64,000 nucleotides of DNA, taken from NCBI RefSeq assembly GCF_014191055.1, contig NZ_JACHWB010000006.1:124001-188000 (forward strand), read 5' to 3'. Positions within the stretch are counted from its first letter, which is position 1; each line of letters starts with the position of its first letter. Below the pieces are notes generated by a model that did no database searches, was not told the origin of the DNA, and saw nothing but the letters and a program-made list of their open reading frames with translations. The translations under genes were made by a program, and so were the position numbers. This DNA is from Microvirga lupini. GTDB taxonomy: Bacteria; Pseudomonadota; Alphaproteobacteria; Rhizobiales; Beijerinckiaceae. This document shows, one piece after another, positions 17,285-26,029 of this stretch.

Positions 17285-18915
17285 ATGAGCGACGCAGAAC
17301 AGGACGACGCGCAGGTCGTCATCGTCGGAGGCGGCCCTGTCGGCATGGGGCTGGCGGTCGAGCTCGGGCAACGCAGCATCCGCTGTGTTGTCGTCGAGCG
17401 CTACACGTCTCCGCAACCTATCCCCAAAGGGCAGAATCTCACCCAGAGGACGATGGAGCATTTCCATTTCTGGGGTGCGGAGCAGGCGCTGCGCGCAGCG
17501 CGAACCATTCCACGCGAGTATGGCATCGGTGGATTGACGGCGTATGGGACCCTGCTGGGGGACTATACCTACGATTGGCTTCAGCGGGAGCTCGTCAGGC
17601 CGTTCTATTTCACGGACAATGAACGGCTGCCGCAATATGCGACGGAGGCCGTGCTCCGGCAGCGCGCCGCCGAGATCCCGTACGTGAGCACATTCTACGG
17701 GTGGAGCGCCGAGGCGATAAACCAGGACGATGATCGCGCGCATGTGGTCATCGCGAAGCATAAGCAGATGAGCGCCGGGTCCTGCGGGCCCGGTACGTCA
17801 TAGGCTGCGACGGCAGCCGGTCCTTGGTGAGGGAGCAGAGCGGCATCACCCAGACCCGCTCGGACCACGACCGCCTCATGGTCCTTCTGGTGTTCCGCTC
17901 GAAAGGCCTGCATCAGCTCCTGGAGTGGTATCCCGGCAAGTCATACTACAATGTCCTCGATCCGGAACTGAAGGGATACTGGAAGTTCTTCGGTCGTGTG
18001 GATCTCGGAACGACGTGGTTCTTCCATGCGCCGGTCCCCCTCGGGACGACCAAGGACAATTTCGACTTCAGGCAGTATCTTCATGCTGCGGTCGGGGCGG
18101 AGTTTGATGTCGAGTTCGAGCACATCGGGTTCTGGGATCTGCGGGTCGCTACAGCAGACGCTTACCGGAAGGGTCGCGTGTTCATTGCCGGCGATGCGGC
18201 ACACAGCCATCCACCCTATGGCGGCTACGGCATCAACACTGGTCTTGAGGACGCAGTGAACCTTGGATGGAAGCTTGCCGCCACATTGCAGGGCTGGGCT
18301 GGAGTCAGGCTCCTGGACACTTACGATGAAGAACGAAGGCCGGTCTTTCAGTCGACGGCGCGGGATTTCATCGAGCGGGCCATTGCGGCCGACAGACAGT
18401 TCCTGGACGCGTTCCATCCCGATCACGACCGGAGCACGTTCGAACGTGAATGGCAGGCCCGGAGCTCCGGCGCAAAGGCCGAGATCAATGCCTTCGAGCC
18501 AAACTACCGCGGCTCCTCGATCGTGTGGGGTGATTCCGGAGGCGGCTGTAGTGCTCTCGGTTCACACAGTTTCGAGGCAAGGGCGGGGCATCACCTTGCG
18601 CCTTTGCTTCTCTCGTCAGGTCGCAACATCTTCGAGGATCTGGGGCAAGGCTTTTGCCTGCTGGCCTTGGACGCCGCTGATAGTTTTCTGGGACGTTTCG
18701 AAGCAGCCGCCAAACAAAGAGGCGTACCTCTTAAGATCATCAGCGATACCTGCCAGGACGGTCGCGGGCAGTATCATGCAAGGCTGATCCTCATTCGCCC
18801 AGATCAGTTCGTCGCGTGGGCTTCCAGCGACAGCGGCACCGATGCAGCTGAGGTCCTGGAGCGAGCTATTGGTGCAGAACAACGGCAGGAACCGTCTATC
18901 GGCCAGCAACCGTGA
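17285..18915 (+). pseudogene. FAD-dependent aromatic monooxygenase, frameshifted
   Basis: Two adjoining frames together encode about 543 residues of a PheA/TfdB/MhpA-like flavoprotein hydroxylase. Frame one (from 17285) has the FAD dinucleotide motif G-G-G-P-V-G-M-G and stops at 17803. The second frame resumes with E-R-R-V-L-R-A-R-Y-V-I-G-C-D-G-S-R from 17770 and contains the GD motif G-R-V-F-I-A-G-D-A-A-H-S-H-P-P. The shift corresponds to one missing base between about 17761 and 17770. All the rest is intact, so this is either a recent mutation or a sequencing error. Its 3' end overlaps the convergent cytochrome gene by 20 bp. Confidence 0.85.
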
Positions 18916-19315
18916 TCCCGCCTATGGCGGATGCGGTCTTCTGGCCGGAGGCATCGAACTGCTTGAGATAGGCGATCAAGTCCCTGATGCGCTGCTCGTC
19001 CTTGAGGCCTGCATAGACCATCTTGGTTCCCGGCACCTTCGCCTTGGGATCCTTGATGTATTCGGAAAAGGTCGCTTCGTCCCAAGTGAGGCCCGAGTTC
19101 TTGTTAGCGGGGGAATAGTTGTAGCCTTCCACCGTTCCAGCCTTCCGGCCGAAGAGGCCACTAAGCACCGGACCAACCGTGTTCCTGGCCGTAGGACCGA
19201 CCTGATGACAGGCCCGGCATTGCGCAAACACTTTCTCGCCGGCCGCCACGTCCTGGGCCTGAACCATCGTGGGGCTGAATGCCAATGTTATCAATGCGAG
19301 AAGAGAAATGCGCAT
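18896..19315 (-). CDS. soluble c-type cytochrome (class I, c2-like)
   Basis: 139-residue periplasmic cytochrome with a signal peptide (M-R-I-S-L-L-A-L-I ... V-Q-A, about 20 residues). Heme attachment is C-R-A-C-H (about residues 33-37). Family marks include G-P-V-L-S-G-L-F-G-R-K-A-G and the axial Met in P-G-T-K-M-V-Y-A-G. It would shuttle electrons to a terminal oxidase, plausibly from the divergently encoded molybdenum hydroxylase or the Fcc/Sox proteins. It is divergent from the gene at 19724, with a large palindrome between them. Confidence 0.88.
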   Translation of the reverse strand: MRISLLALITLAFSPTMVQAQDVAAGEKVFAQCRACHQVGPTARNTVGPVLSGLFGRKAGTVEGYNYSPANKNSGLTWDEATFSEYIKDPKAKVPGTKMVYAGLKDEQRIRDLIAYLKQFDASGQKTASAIGGITVAGR

Positions 19316-19723
19316 CGGAGAGCCTATGAGTGGTCACGGTTGCCAAAGCACAACCGGAGAATGGCGTAGCGGTTCCATGAACATAGCCTTACTATTCTAC
19401 TGAGAACAAAGGGACTGGAGAGGGCGCTTAGACTCAAACGACCAAAACCTTTTTGCTGTTGCTGAGATTGATGCATCGCACAATTGTTGTGTGCGATGCA
19501 TCAGCATGCTCGATCCTGTTGTAGATTTTTCATCTGAGCTGTTCAGGAATTCTTATCTCATCGGTAATCTGACGAAATTGATCACGGTCAGAGGTGAGAT
19601 ACAGGATGATTGAATATCTGTTCCATTCAGTCACGAATGATTGACTGGAAATCTGACCGTTCTAGGATTCATAGTTTAGTTGCGCGTGAAGATGCACCCA
19701 TAAACAAAATCGGGAGGAACGAG
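19316..19723. promoter_or_regulatory. divergent promoter region of the redox island
   Basis: About 408 bp separating the minus-strand cytochrome from the iorA-like gene. It is more AT-rich than the flanking genes and holds the palindrome described separately. A GGGAGGAACGAG ribosome site precedes the ATG at 19724. Confidence 0.5.
19469..19503. promoter_or_regulatory. 35-bp near-perfect palindrome, likely operator
   Basis: Perfect 14-bp arms TGATGCATCGCACA and TGTGCGATGCATCA flank a 7-base centre ATTGTTG. It sits about 155 bp from the cytochrome start and about 220 bp from the iorA-like start, upstream of both divergent units. This placement fits a regulator-binding site better than a terminator. 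No matching regulator gene lies next to it. Confidence 0.6.
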
Positions 19724-20182
19724 ATGGTCAGCCTGACGATCAATGGAACTGTTCATCAAGTCGATGCTGAACCAGACACGCCTCTCTTGTGGGTCATACG
19801 CGAGCAGATCGGACTCACTGGGACGAAGTATGGCTGTGGCGTTGCCCAATGCGGCGCCTGCACCGTTCATGTGGATGGCGTTGCCACGCGTTCCTGCAGT
19901 CTCCCGATATCGGCGGTTACGTCTGAGCAGAAGATCGTGACGATCGAGGGTTTGTCTCCGGACGCGTCGCATCCGTTGCAGAAGGCATGGCTCGAACTCG
20001 ATGTTCCGCAATGCGGCTATTGTCAGACAGGTCAGATCATGGCCGCTGCGGCACTCCTTCAGGCCAATCCCAGCCCTTCCGACGGGGACATCGTGGCCGA
20101 GATGACGAATATCTGTCGATGCGGAACCTATAACCGCATCAAGGCGGCCATCAAGCTCGCTGCCTCAGAAAACCGCGGCTGA
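19724..20182 (+). CDS. [2Fe-2S] subunit of an IorAB-type molybdenum hydroxylase
   Basis: 152-residue iron-sulfur subunit. The plant-type ferredoxin cluster is bound by [11 protein letters not shown] (about residues 39-49) plus a Cys near 62. The second, helical cluster is bound by Q-C-G-Y-C-Q-T-G-Q and N-I-C-R-C-G-T-Y. This passes electrons from the molybdopterin subunit (20202) to a cytochrome. The ATG at 19724 follows GGGAGGAAC. The open frame upstream is unlike the family. The next gene begins 19 bp after the stop. Confidence 0.9.
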   Translation: MVSLTINGTVHQVDAEPDTPLLWVIREQIGLTGTKYGCGVAQCGACTVHVDGVATRSCSLPISAVTSEQKIVTIEGLSPDASHPLQKAWLELDVPQCGYCQTGQIMAAAALLQANPSPSDGDIVAEMTNICRCGTYNRIKAAIKLAASENRG

Positions 20183-20201
20183 CCGGGATCAGGAGAAACC
20201 T

Positions 20202-22376
20202 ATGACTGCTGCACTCGATGTATCTCGCCGCTCATTTCTCGTTGGTTCCGCTGCTGCAGCTGGAGGACTGGCGCTGGGCTTCAATATTCCCTTCACCAGG
20301 GAAGCGCTTGCGCAAAGTGCCCCCGAGATCAATGCGTGGGTGATGGTGAGGCCGGATGAAACGGTGGTGGTCCGGATTGGTCGCGTCGAGATGGGGCAGG
20401 GTACTTTGACAGGCCTTGCCCAGCTCGTGGCTGAGGAGCTTGAATGCGATTGGGCGAAGGTCACGACCGAGTATCCGACGCCGGGTCAGAACGTTGCCCG
20501 CAGCCGCGTCTGGGGCAATTTCCAGACGGCCGGAAGCCGGGGCGTACGCGATTCGCATGATTACATGCGAAAGGGAGGTGCCGCCGCCCGGCAGATGCTG
20601 ATCCAGGCTGCCGCCAATGAGTGGGGAGTTCCGGCCGGCGAGTGCACCGTCGCAAAAGGCGTGATCACTCATTCTCCATCAGGCCGCACGACAAGCTATG
20701 GAAAGGTCGCCGAGGCAGCCTCGAAGCTTGAGGCTCCGAAGGACGTTCAGCTCAAGGACCCGAAGGATTGGACGATTGCCGGGAAACCCGTCAAGCGGCT
20801 CGACACGGCCGAGAAGCTGAACGGCTCCCAGATCTACAGCATCGACGTGAAGCGTCCGGGAATGCTCAACGCTGCCATCAAGGCCTGCCCCGTGTTCGGC
20901 GGGAAGCTCAAGAGCTTCGATGCCGCACAGGCCCAAGGTATGCCCGGCGTCAAGAAAGTCGTCGCCGTTGGCGACAATGCGGTCGCAGTCGTTGCCGACA
21001 CATGGTGGCGGGCCAAGACGGCGCTCGATGCTTTACCCATCGAGTGGGATGAGGGGCCGAATGCCGCTCTCTCCAGTGAGGGCATCGATAGGATGCTCAA
21101 GGAAGGGCTGACAGCGGAGCAGGCCTTTGTCGGCAACCAAGCCGGCGACGTCAAGGCAGCCATCGCGGGTGCAGCCAAGAAGGTGGAAGCCGAGTACGGC
21201 TTCCCGTACCAGCACCACGCCACCATGGAGCCGATGAACGCCACGGCTCTGTGGACCAATGAGAAATGCGAGGTCTGGACGGCCACTCAGAATGCCGAGG
21301 CTGCTCTCGCCACGGCAGTTGCGGCCTCAGGTCTGCCGATCGAGAAATGCGATGTCTATCGCCAGAACCTCGGCGGAGGCTTTGGCCGGCGCGCCACAAG
21401 CCACGACTATGTCCGTCAGGCGGTCCTCATCGCCAAGGAGATGCCGGGCACGCCCGTGAAGCTGATCTGGTCCCGTGAGGAGGATATGCTGCACGGGCAC
21501 TATCACCCCATCACACAGGCCAAGATGGTCGGCGCTCTCGATGCGGATGGGAACCTGACTGGGCTGCACATGCGCATCTCGGGTCAGTCCATCCTGGCGG
21601 GTGTCAATCCTCAGGGCCTCCAGAACGGACGGGATCCCGCCACGTTCCAGGGTCTGAACCCGAGCGGGACCGAGGGTGTGCTCGGCTATACGATCCCCAA
21701 TCTGCTGATCGACCATGCCATGCGCAACCCACCCATCCCTCCGGGTTTCTGGCGCGGCGTAAACAACAATCAGAACGCCCTCTATCTTGAGTGCTTCATG
21801 GACGAACTGGCGCAGGCTGCCGGCAAGGATCCGCTCGAGTTCCGGCGCAAGCTGCTCGTCAACCATCCCAAGCACCTCGCCGTGCTCAATGCGGTGGCCG
21901 AGAAGGCAGGCTGGGGCACGCCGGCGCCGCAAGGGGTCTACCGCGGACTCGCCCAGCATATGGGCTATGGCAGCTACGTTGCGGCCTGTGCAGAGGTCTC
22001 GGTCGGAGACAATGGCGTGCTGAAGATCCATCGCATCGTGGCGGCGACGGATTGCGGCCATGCAGTCAACCCCCAGCAGATCGCAGCTCAGATCGAAGGC
22101 TCCTTTGCCTATGGCCTCACTGCCTTGCTCTATGGCGAGATCACCCTCAAGGACGGCAAGGTGGAGCAGGAGAATTTCGATTCCTACCAGATGATGCGCA
22201 TGGACGAGATGCCTGCAGTGGAATCCATCGTGATGCCGTCGGGAGACTTCTGGGGCGGAGTCGGCGAGCCGACGATCTTCGTGGCGGCACCGGCGGTGCT
22301 GAATGCCATCTTCGCCGCAACTGGAAAGCGGATTCGCTCCGGTCCTTTGACGAAAGCCGACCTACGCAAGGCTTGA
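20202..22376 (+). CDS. molybdopterin subunit of an IorAB-type hydroxylase
   Basis: 724-residue large subunit of the isoquinoline 1-oxidoreductase / membrane-associated aldehyde dehydrogenase group. It has a twin-arginine signal (S-R-R-S-F-L-V-G, residues 9-16). Cofactor and active-site marks: G-R-V-E-M-G-Q-G-T near residue 65, N-L-G-G-G-F-G-R-R-A (about 390), and the C-terminal G-V-G-E-P-T segment with the catalytic glutamate (about 687). It should be exported folded and work in the periplasm, donating electrons to a c-type cytochrome. The physiological substrate (N-heterocycle or aldehyde) is not evident. Confidence 0.9.
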   Translation: MTAALDVSRRSFLVGSAAAAGGLALGFNIPFTREALAQSAPEINAWVMVRPDETVVVRIGRVEMGQGTLTGLAQLVAEELECDWAKVTTEYPTPGQNVARSRVWGNFQTAGSRGVRDSHDYMRKGGAAARQMLIQAAANEWGVPAGECTVAKGVITHSPSGRTTSYGKVAEAASKLEAPKDVQLKDPKDWTIAGKPVKRLDTAEKLNGSQIYSIDVKRPGMLNAAIKACPVFGGKLKSFDAAQAQGMPGVKKVVAVGDNAVAVVADTWWRAKTALDALPIEWDEGPNAALSSEGIDRMLKEGLTAEQAFVGNQAGDVKAAIAGAAKKVEAEYGFPYQHHATMEPMNATALWTNEKCEVWTATQNAEAALATAVAASGLPIEKCDVYRQNLGGGFGRRATSHDYVRQAVLIAKEMPGTPVKLIWSREEDMLHGHYHPITQAKMVGALDADGNLTGLHMRISGQSILAGVNPQGLQNGRDPATFQGLNPSGTEGVLGYTIPNLLIDHAMRNPPIPPGFWRGVNNNQNALYLECFMDELAQAAGKDPLEFRRKLLVNHPKHLAVLNAVAEKAGWGTPAPQGVYRGLAQHMGYGSYVAACAEVSVGDNGVLKIHRIVAATDCGHAVNPQQIAAQIEGSFAYGLTALLYGEITLKDGKVEQENFDSYQMMRMDEMPAVESIVMPSGDFWGGVGEPTIFVAAPAVLNAIFAATGKRIRSGPLTKADLRKA

Positions 22377-22386
22377 GGTCCTGAGC

Positions 22387-22701
22387 ATGGCGCGTCTGGC
22401 ATCTGTTCTCACGATGGGAGGCATGATGTCCGTAGCTGTCGTCGTGATGGTCAAGACGATGCCGGCGGCAGCTCAAGGCGTGGCACCTCCCGGCGCCACA
22501 TCCTGCTCAGGCTGTCATGGTCCAGGCGTCTCCGATGCGGCCGTTCCTCCACTTCACGGCCGTCCCTCAGAGGAGATCGTTGCCGCGATGCAGGAATACC
22601 GAAATGGCCGGCGTCCGGCAACGGTCATGGATCGCGTTGCCAAAGGCTTCACGGACGAGGAAACCCGCGCCATCGCATCCTGGCTCAGTCAGCAACCTTG
22701 A
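22387..22701 (+). CDS. c-type cytochrome, FccA/SoxE-like
   Basis: 104-residue secreted monoheme cytochrome: signal peptide through M-P-A-A-A-Q (about residue 29), heme site C-S-G-C-H (about 39-43), and the tail segments P-P-L-H-G-R-P, R-P-A-T-V-M-D-R-V-A-K-G-F and I-A-S-W-L-S, which are typical of the small cytochrome subunit of flavocytochrome c sulfide dehydrogenase. The flavoprotein subunit gene follows 9 bp later. It could also serve the IorAB-type enzyme encoded immediately upstream, 10 bp away. Confidence 0.85.
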   Translation: MARLASVLTMGGMMSVAVVVMVKTMPAAAQGVAPPGATSCSGCHGPGVSDAAVPPLHGRPSEEIVAAMQEYRNGRRPATVMDRVAKGFTDEETRAIASWLSQQP

Positions 22702-22710
22702 GAGGTGGGC

Positions 22711-23979
22711 ATGTCTCTAGCCTTTACCCGAAGGGCGCTTCTGAAAACGGCAGCGGCGGGAGCTGCCGCTGCTGCATTATCCCGCCGGACGGCTGCCCAG
22801 GCCTCGGGCAGGGTGGTCGTTGTCGGAGGCGGCTTTGGAGGGGCCACGTGCGCTCGGGAACTGAAGCGGAAGGGACTGGCCGTAACCCTCGTCGAGGCGA
22901 ACGCCGTCTACACCGCCTGCCCCTTCAGCAACGCGGTACTCGCCGGCCTTCGACCCATCGAGACGCAACAGTTCAACCTCGATGCCGTCGAGAAGGAAGG
23001 GATAGCCATCATCCGACAAAGGGCAGTCCGCGCCGATCCGCAAGCCCGGCGGGTCGTTCTCGAGGATGGCTCGTCACAGGATTACGACCGCCTCGTCCTC
23101 TCTCCGGGAATTGACATCAGGTTCGATGCCTTGCCCGGCTACGACGAGGCGGCAGCCGGGACCATGCCGCATGCATGGAAGGCCGGAGAGCAGACGATCC
23201 TCCTGCGCCGCCAGCTGGAGGCCATGGATGATGGCGGTACATTCGTCATGGTAGCGCCTGCCAATCCATTCCGCTGCCCACCGGGGCCATACGAGCGGGC
23301 AAGCCTGATCGCGCATTACTTCAAGACCCATAAGCCGCGTTCCAAGCTCCTCATCCTGGATGCGAAGGACAGCTTCTCCAAACAGCGTCTGTTCCAGGCT
23401 GCGTGGCAGGAACTCTATCCCGGCATGATCGAGTGGGTGTCCCTGTCGTCCGGCGGTAAGGTCATCGAAGTCGACGCGAAGACCAGGACGCTGGTCACCG
23501 ATTTCGGACGGCATACCGGCGACGTCGTCAACGTCATCCCGCCGCAGCGTGCCGGCCAGATTGCGCAAGCGGGCGGTGCTGCGGATCGGACCGGATGGTG
23601 CCCCATTGATCCTGTGACCTTCGAATCCCGCCTTCAGCCGAATGTTCACGTGATCGGCGATGCTTCGATTGCGGGCGGCATGCCAAAATCGGCTTTCTCT
23701 GCCAATGCTCAGGGTAAGGTCTGTGCGGCTGCCGTCGCGAGCCTCCTCCGAGGTGAGGCTCCAGCTGAGCCCAAACTGATCAACACCTGCTACAGCCTCG
23801 TGGCGCCCGACTACGGGATTTCCGTCGCCGGCGTGTACAATCCGCGCAACGGGGTTCTGACCGATGTGGAGGGGGCCGGCGGCACGAGCCCTGTGAGTGC
23901 ACCGCCTTCCTTCAGGGCCCAGGAAGCCGTCTATGCCGAAGCTTGGTTCCAGACCATTGCCCGTGAAGTCTACGGCTGA
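22711..23979 (+). CDS. flavocytochrome c sulfide dehydrogenase flavoprotein (FccB/SoxF-like)
   Basis: 422-residue periplasmic FAD protein. Twin-arginine-type leader F-T-R-R-A-L-L-K followed by an Ala-rich stretch. FAD motif V-V-V-G-G-G-F-G-G-A (about residues 35-44), then C-P-F-S-N-A-V near 70, which matches the redox-active cysteine region of FccB, and a second Cys around W-C-P-I-D. The C-terminal third has the FCSD-type dimer domain (C-Y-S-L-V-A-P-D-Y-G-I-S-V). The family oxidises sulfide to sulfur or polysulfide with cytochrome FccA. The ATG at 22711 is preferred over GTG at 22705 because of the spacing after AGAGG. Confidence 0.87.
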   Translation: MSLAFTRRALLKTAAAGAAAAALSRRTAAQASGRVVVVGGGFGGATCARELKRKGLAVTLVEANAVYTACPFSNAVLAGLRPIETQQFNLDAVEKEGIAIIRQRAVRADPQARRVVLEDGSSQDYDRLVLSPGIDIRFDALPGYDEAAAGTMPHAWKAGEQTILLRRQLEAMDDGGTFVMVAPANPFRCPPGPYERASLIAHYFKTHKPRSKLLILDAKDSFSKQRLFQAAWQELYPGMIEWVSLSSGGKVIEVDAKTRTLVTDFGRHTGDVVNVIPPQRAGQIAQAGGAADRTGWCPIDPVTFESRLQPNVHVIGDASIAGGMPKSAFSANAQGKVCAAAVASLLRGEAPAEPKLINTCYSLVAPDYGISVAGVYNPRNGVLTDVEGAGGTSPVSAPPSFRAQEAVYAEAWFQTIAREVYG

Positions 23980-23992
23980 GGAACTCCCTGTT

Positions 23993-24433
23993 ATGGCGGC
24001 GGCTCTGACCCTTCTCGCCATCATCCCCGGCCAGGTGTGGGCGCAGGCCCTGCGCCCTTATGAAATCGTGGGTGACGCCATCCCGCAGTCGCTGACCGGG
24101 GCCAGAGGTGATCCAACCCGCGGTCGCGCCATCGTCGTGGATCGTCAGAAGGGCCTATGCCTGCTGTGCCATACCGGTCCCTTTCCGGAGCAGCGCTTTC
24201 AAGGAAACCTCGCTCCCGACCTGGCAGGGGTTGGAACCCGCTGGTCGGATGGCCAACTGAGACTCAAGATCGTCGACAGCAGGCGGCTGAACCCTGCGAC
24301 GATCATGCCGCCATATTACACCTTGGATGGTCTCGCTCGGGTCGGACGGAACTGGCAGGATAAGCCCGTGTTGAGCGCAGAGCAGGTCGAGGACGTGGTC
24401 GCGTTCCTTACAACGCTAACGGAGACACCATGA
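23993..24433 (+). CDS. soxX: SoxX monoheme cytochrome
   Basis: 146-residue secreted cytochrome. Heme site C-L-L-C-H followed by T-G-P-F-P-E-Q-R-F-Q-G-N-L-A-P-D-L-A-G-V-G, and the distal Met in T-I-M-P-P-Y-Y, which is the SoxX pattern. SoxX pairs with SoxA (25217) to form SoxAX, which attaches thiosulfate oxidatively to the SoxY carrier. Start: ATG at 23993 has GAGG upstream and gives a normal signal peptide (A-A-A-L-T-L-L-A). A GTG at 23963, overlapping the previous gene, is possible. It overlaps soxY by ATGA. Confidence 0.88.
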   Translation: MAAALTLLAIIPGQVWAQALRPYEIVGDAIPQSLTGARGDPTRGRAIVVDRQKGLCLLCHTGPFPEQRFQGNLAPDLAGVGTRWSDGQLRLKIVDSRRLNPATIMPPYYTLDGLARVGRNWQDKPVLSAEQVEDVVAFLTTLTETP

Positions 24434-24897
24434 GCCGGAACTCAGGATCCGCTGGAACGTCAAGACGTGAGATTCTCGCGGCAGGCGCGGGCGCTCTGGC
24501 GCTGATCCTTGCACGCCCCGCTCGGGCGACGCCTGAGAGCATGGCTGCCGCCATCAAGGCCTTCGTCGGCGAGGCGGAGGTCCGCGAGGGGAGGGTAACC
24601 CTTGAGATTCCCCCACTCGTGGAAAACGGCAATTCCGTACCCCTGACCGTAAAGGTCGACAGCCCGATGACCGCTCAGGATTACGTGAAGAGGATCGCCG
24701 TCTTCAACGAACGCAATCCTCAGCCGAACGTGGCCCTTTTCTACTTGAACCCACGCGCCGGACAGGCTCTCGTCTCCACCCGGATCCGCCTGGGAGACTC
24801 CCAAAACATCGTCGCAATCGCTCAGCTGAGCGACGGCACATTCTGGTCCGACAAGGCCGAGCTCATCGTAACCCTACCGGCCTGCGTGGAGAGTTGA
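24430..24897 (+). CDS. soxY: SoxY sulfur-carrier subunit with atypical C-terminus
   Basis: 155-residue SoxY. Twin-arginine leader S-R-R-E-I-L-A-A-G-A-G (about 11-21) and an Ig-like carrier domain with I-P-P-L-V-E-N-G-N-S-V-P and I-R-L-G-D-S-Q-N-I-V-A-I-A. SoxY normally ends in G-G-C-G-G, whose cysteine carries the sulfur substrate through the Sox cycle. Here the last residues are L-P-A-C-V-E-S: the cysteine (C152) is kept, but the glycines that make the arm flexible are replaced and two residues follow. No frameshift explains this. It lies between soxX and soxZ with tight spacing. Confidence 0.87.
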   Translation: MSRNSGSAGTSRREILAAGAGALALILARPARATPESMAAAIKAFVGEAEVREGRVTLEIPPLVENGNSVPLTVKVDSPMTAQDYVKRIAVFNERNPQPNVALFYLNPRAGQALVSTRIRLGDSQNIVAIAQLSDGTFWSDKAELIVTLPACVES

Positions 24898-24899
24898 CC

Positions 24900-25220
24900 A
24901 TGGCACGCGCGCTCATCAATGTTCCCGCCAAGGCCAAGCGGGGCGAGATCATCGAAATCAAGGCCCTCATCTCGCATCCGATGGAGACGGGGTATCGAAC
25001 CGGGCCCGACGGTGCGCTCGTGCCGCGCGACATCATCAATCGCTTCATCTGCACGTATAACGGCGTAGAGATCTTCAGCGCGGACCTGTTCCCGGCCATC
25101 GCCGCCAACCCGTTCTTCTCCTTCACCACCACCGCAACGGAAAGCGGACGCATCGCGTTCCGCTGGATCGACGACCGGGGACAGGCGCACCTGGAAACAG
25201 CCGAGATCGCGGTCGAATGA
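24900..25220 (+). CDS. soxZ: SoxZ, partner of SoxY
   Basis: 106-residue cytoplasm-exported partner without its own signal peptide, carried out by SoxY. Family marks: K-R-G-E-I-I-E-I-K-A-L-I-S-H-P-M-E-T-G (about residues 15-33), P-R-D-I-I-N-R-F-I-C-T-Y-N-G, and N-P-F-F-S-F near 90. The length is normal. The ATG at 24900 is two bases past the soxY stop. An upstream TTG in frame would add only two residues. It ends in an ATGA overlap with soxA. Confidence 0.92.
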   Translation: MARALINVPAKAKRGEIIEIKALISHPMETGYRTGPDGALVPRDIINRFICTYNGVEIFSADLFPAIAANPFFSFTTTATESGRIAFRWIDDRGQAHLETAEIAVE

Positions 25221-26011
25221 GGAGGGCGCTGACGGGCGTTGTGCTGGCCGCCGGGTTCGGAGGCGCACTAGGCCTTTGCATCTCGCTTGCCCTTGCTCAG
25301 TCGCCGCCGTCCGAGCACAAGTCCGGATTCGAGTTCATAAGCCCGGAATCGCAGGCGACCCAGCAGGATGACTTCTCGAACCCAGGCATGCTGTGGGTCG
25401 CCGAAGGCGAGGCGCTCTGGAGCGCGCAGGCTGGTGCGTCCGGGCGCTCCTGCGCCGGGTGCCATGGGGATGCGGCCGTGAGCATGAAGGGCGTTGCCGC
25501 GCGCTATCCTGTCTATTTCGCTGAGAGCGGACAGCCGATTGATCTCCAGAGCCGCATCAATGTCTGTCGGAAGGTTAACCAGAAAGCGGCTCCTTTTCCG
25601 CTTGAAAGCCGGGAACTCCTCGCGCTCTCGGCTTTCATCGGAAAGCAGTCACGCGGCATGCCGATTACGACGGGTGAAGACAAGCGTCTTGAGCCGTTTC
25701 GCGCGCGGGGGCAGGAGCTCTATGAACAGAGGCAGGGCCAGCTGAACTTCTCCTGCGCTAATTGTCATGATGACAACTGGGGAAAAAGGCTTGCCAGCAG
25801 CGTAATCCCTCAATCCCATCCAACAGGCTATCCGCTTTATCGCTTGGAATGGCAGAGCATGGGCTCCCTTCAAAGGCGGCTGCGAAACTGCATGGTGGGG
25901 GTACGGGCGGAACCGTACCCCTACGGCTCGCAGGAATATGTCGAACTCGAACTGTTCCTGATGACGCGTGCCAAGGGTATGCCTCTCGAGACGCCAGCCG
26001 TCAGGCCCTGA
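25217..26011 (+). CDS. soxA: SoxA diheme cytochrome
   Basis: 264-residue secreted cytochrome of the diheme SoxA type. Signal peptide to about residue 28. Heme 1 site C-A-G-C-H (about 78-82), heme 2 site C-A-N-C-H (about 178-182). The catalytic persulfide cysteine lies in R-L-R-N-C-M-V-G-V-R-A-E-P-Y (about 222). With SoxX it forms SoxAX, which links thiosulfate to SoxY. It is the last Sox gene here; soxB and soxCD are not in the window. Confidence 0.92.
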   Translation: MRRALTGVVLAAGFGGALGLCISLALAQSPPSEHKSGFEFISPESQATQQDDFSNPGMLWVAEGEALWSAQAGASGRSCAGCHGDAAVSMKGVAARYPVYFAESGQPIDLQSRINVCRKVNQKAAPFPLESRELLALSAFIGKQSRGMPITTGEDKRLEPFRARGQELYEQRQGQLNFSCANCHDDNWGKRLASSVIPQSHPTGYPLYRLEWQSMGSLQRRLRNCMVGVRAEPYPYGSQEYVELELFLMTRAKGMPLETPAVRP

Positions 26012-26014
26012 CGG
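25998..26014. terminator. possible bidirectional terminator after soxA
   Basis: Perfect 7-bp stem CCGTCAG / CTGACGG with a GCC loop, spanning the soxA stop codon and lying between two convergent genes. No U-run. Weak candidate. Confidence 0.35.
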
Positions 26015-26029
26015 GTCTCGGGACTCAGG

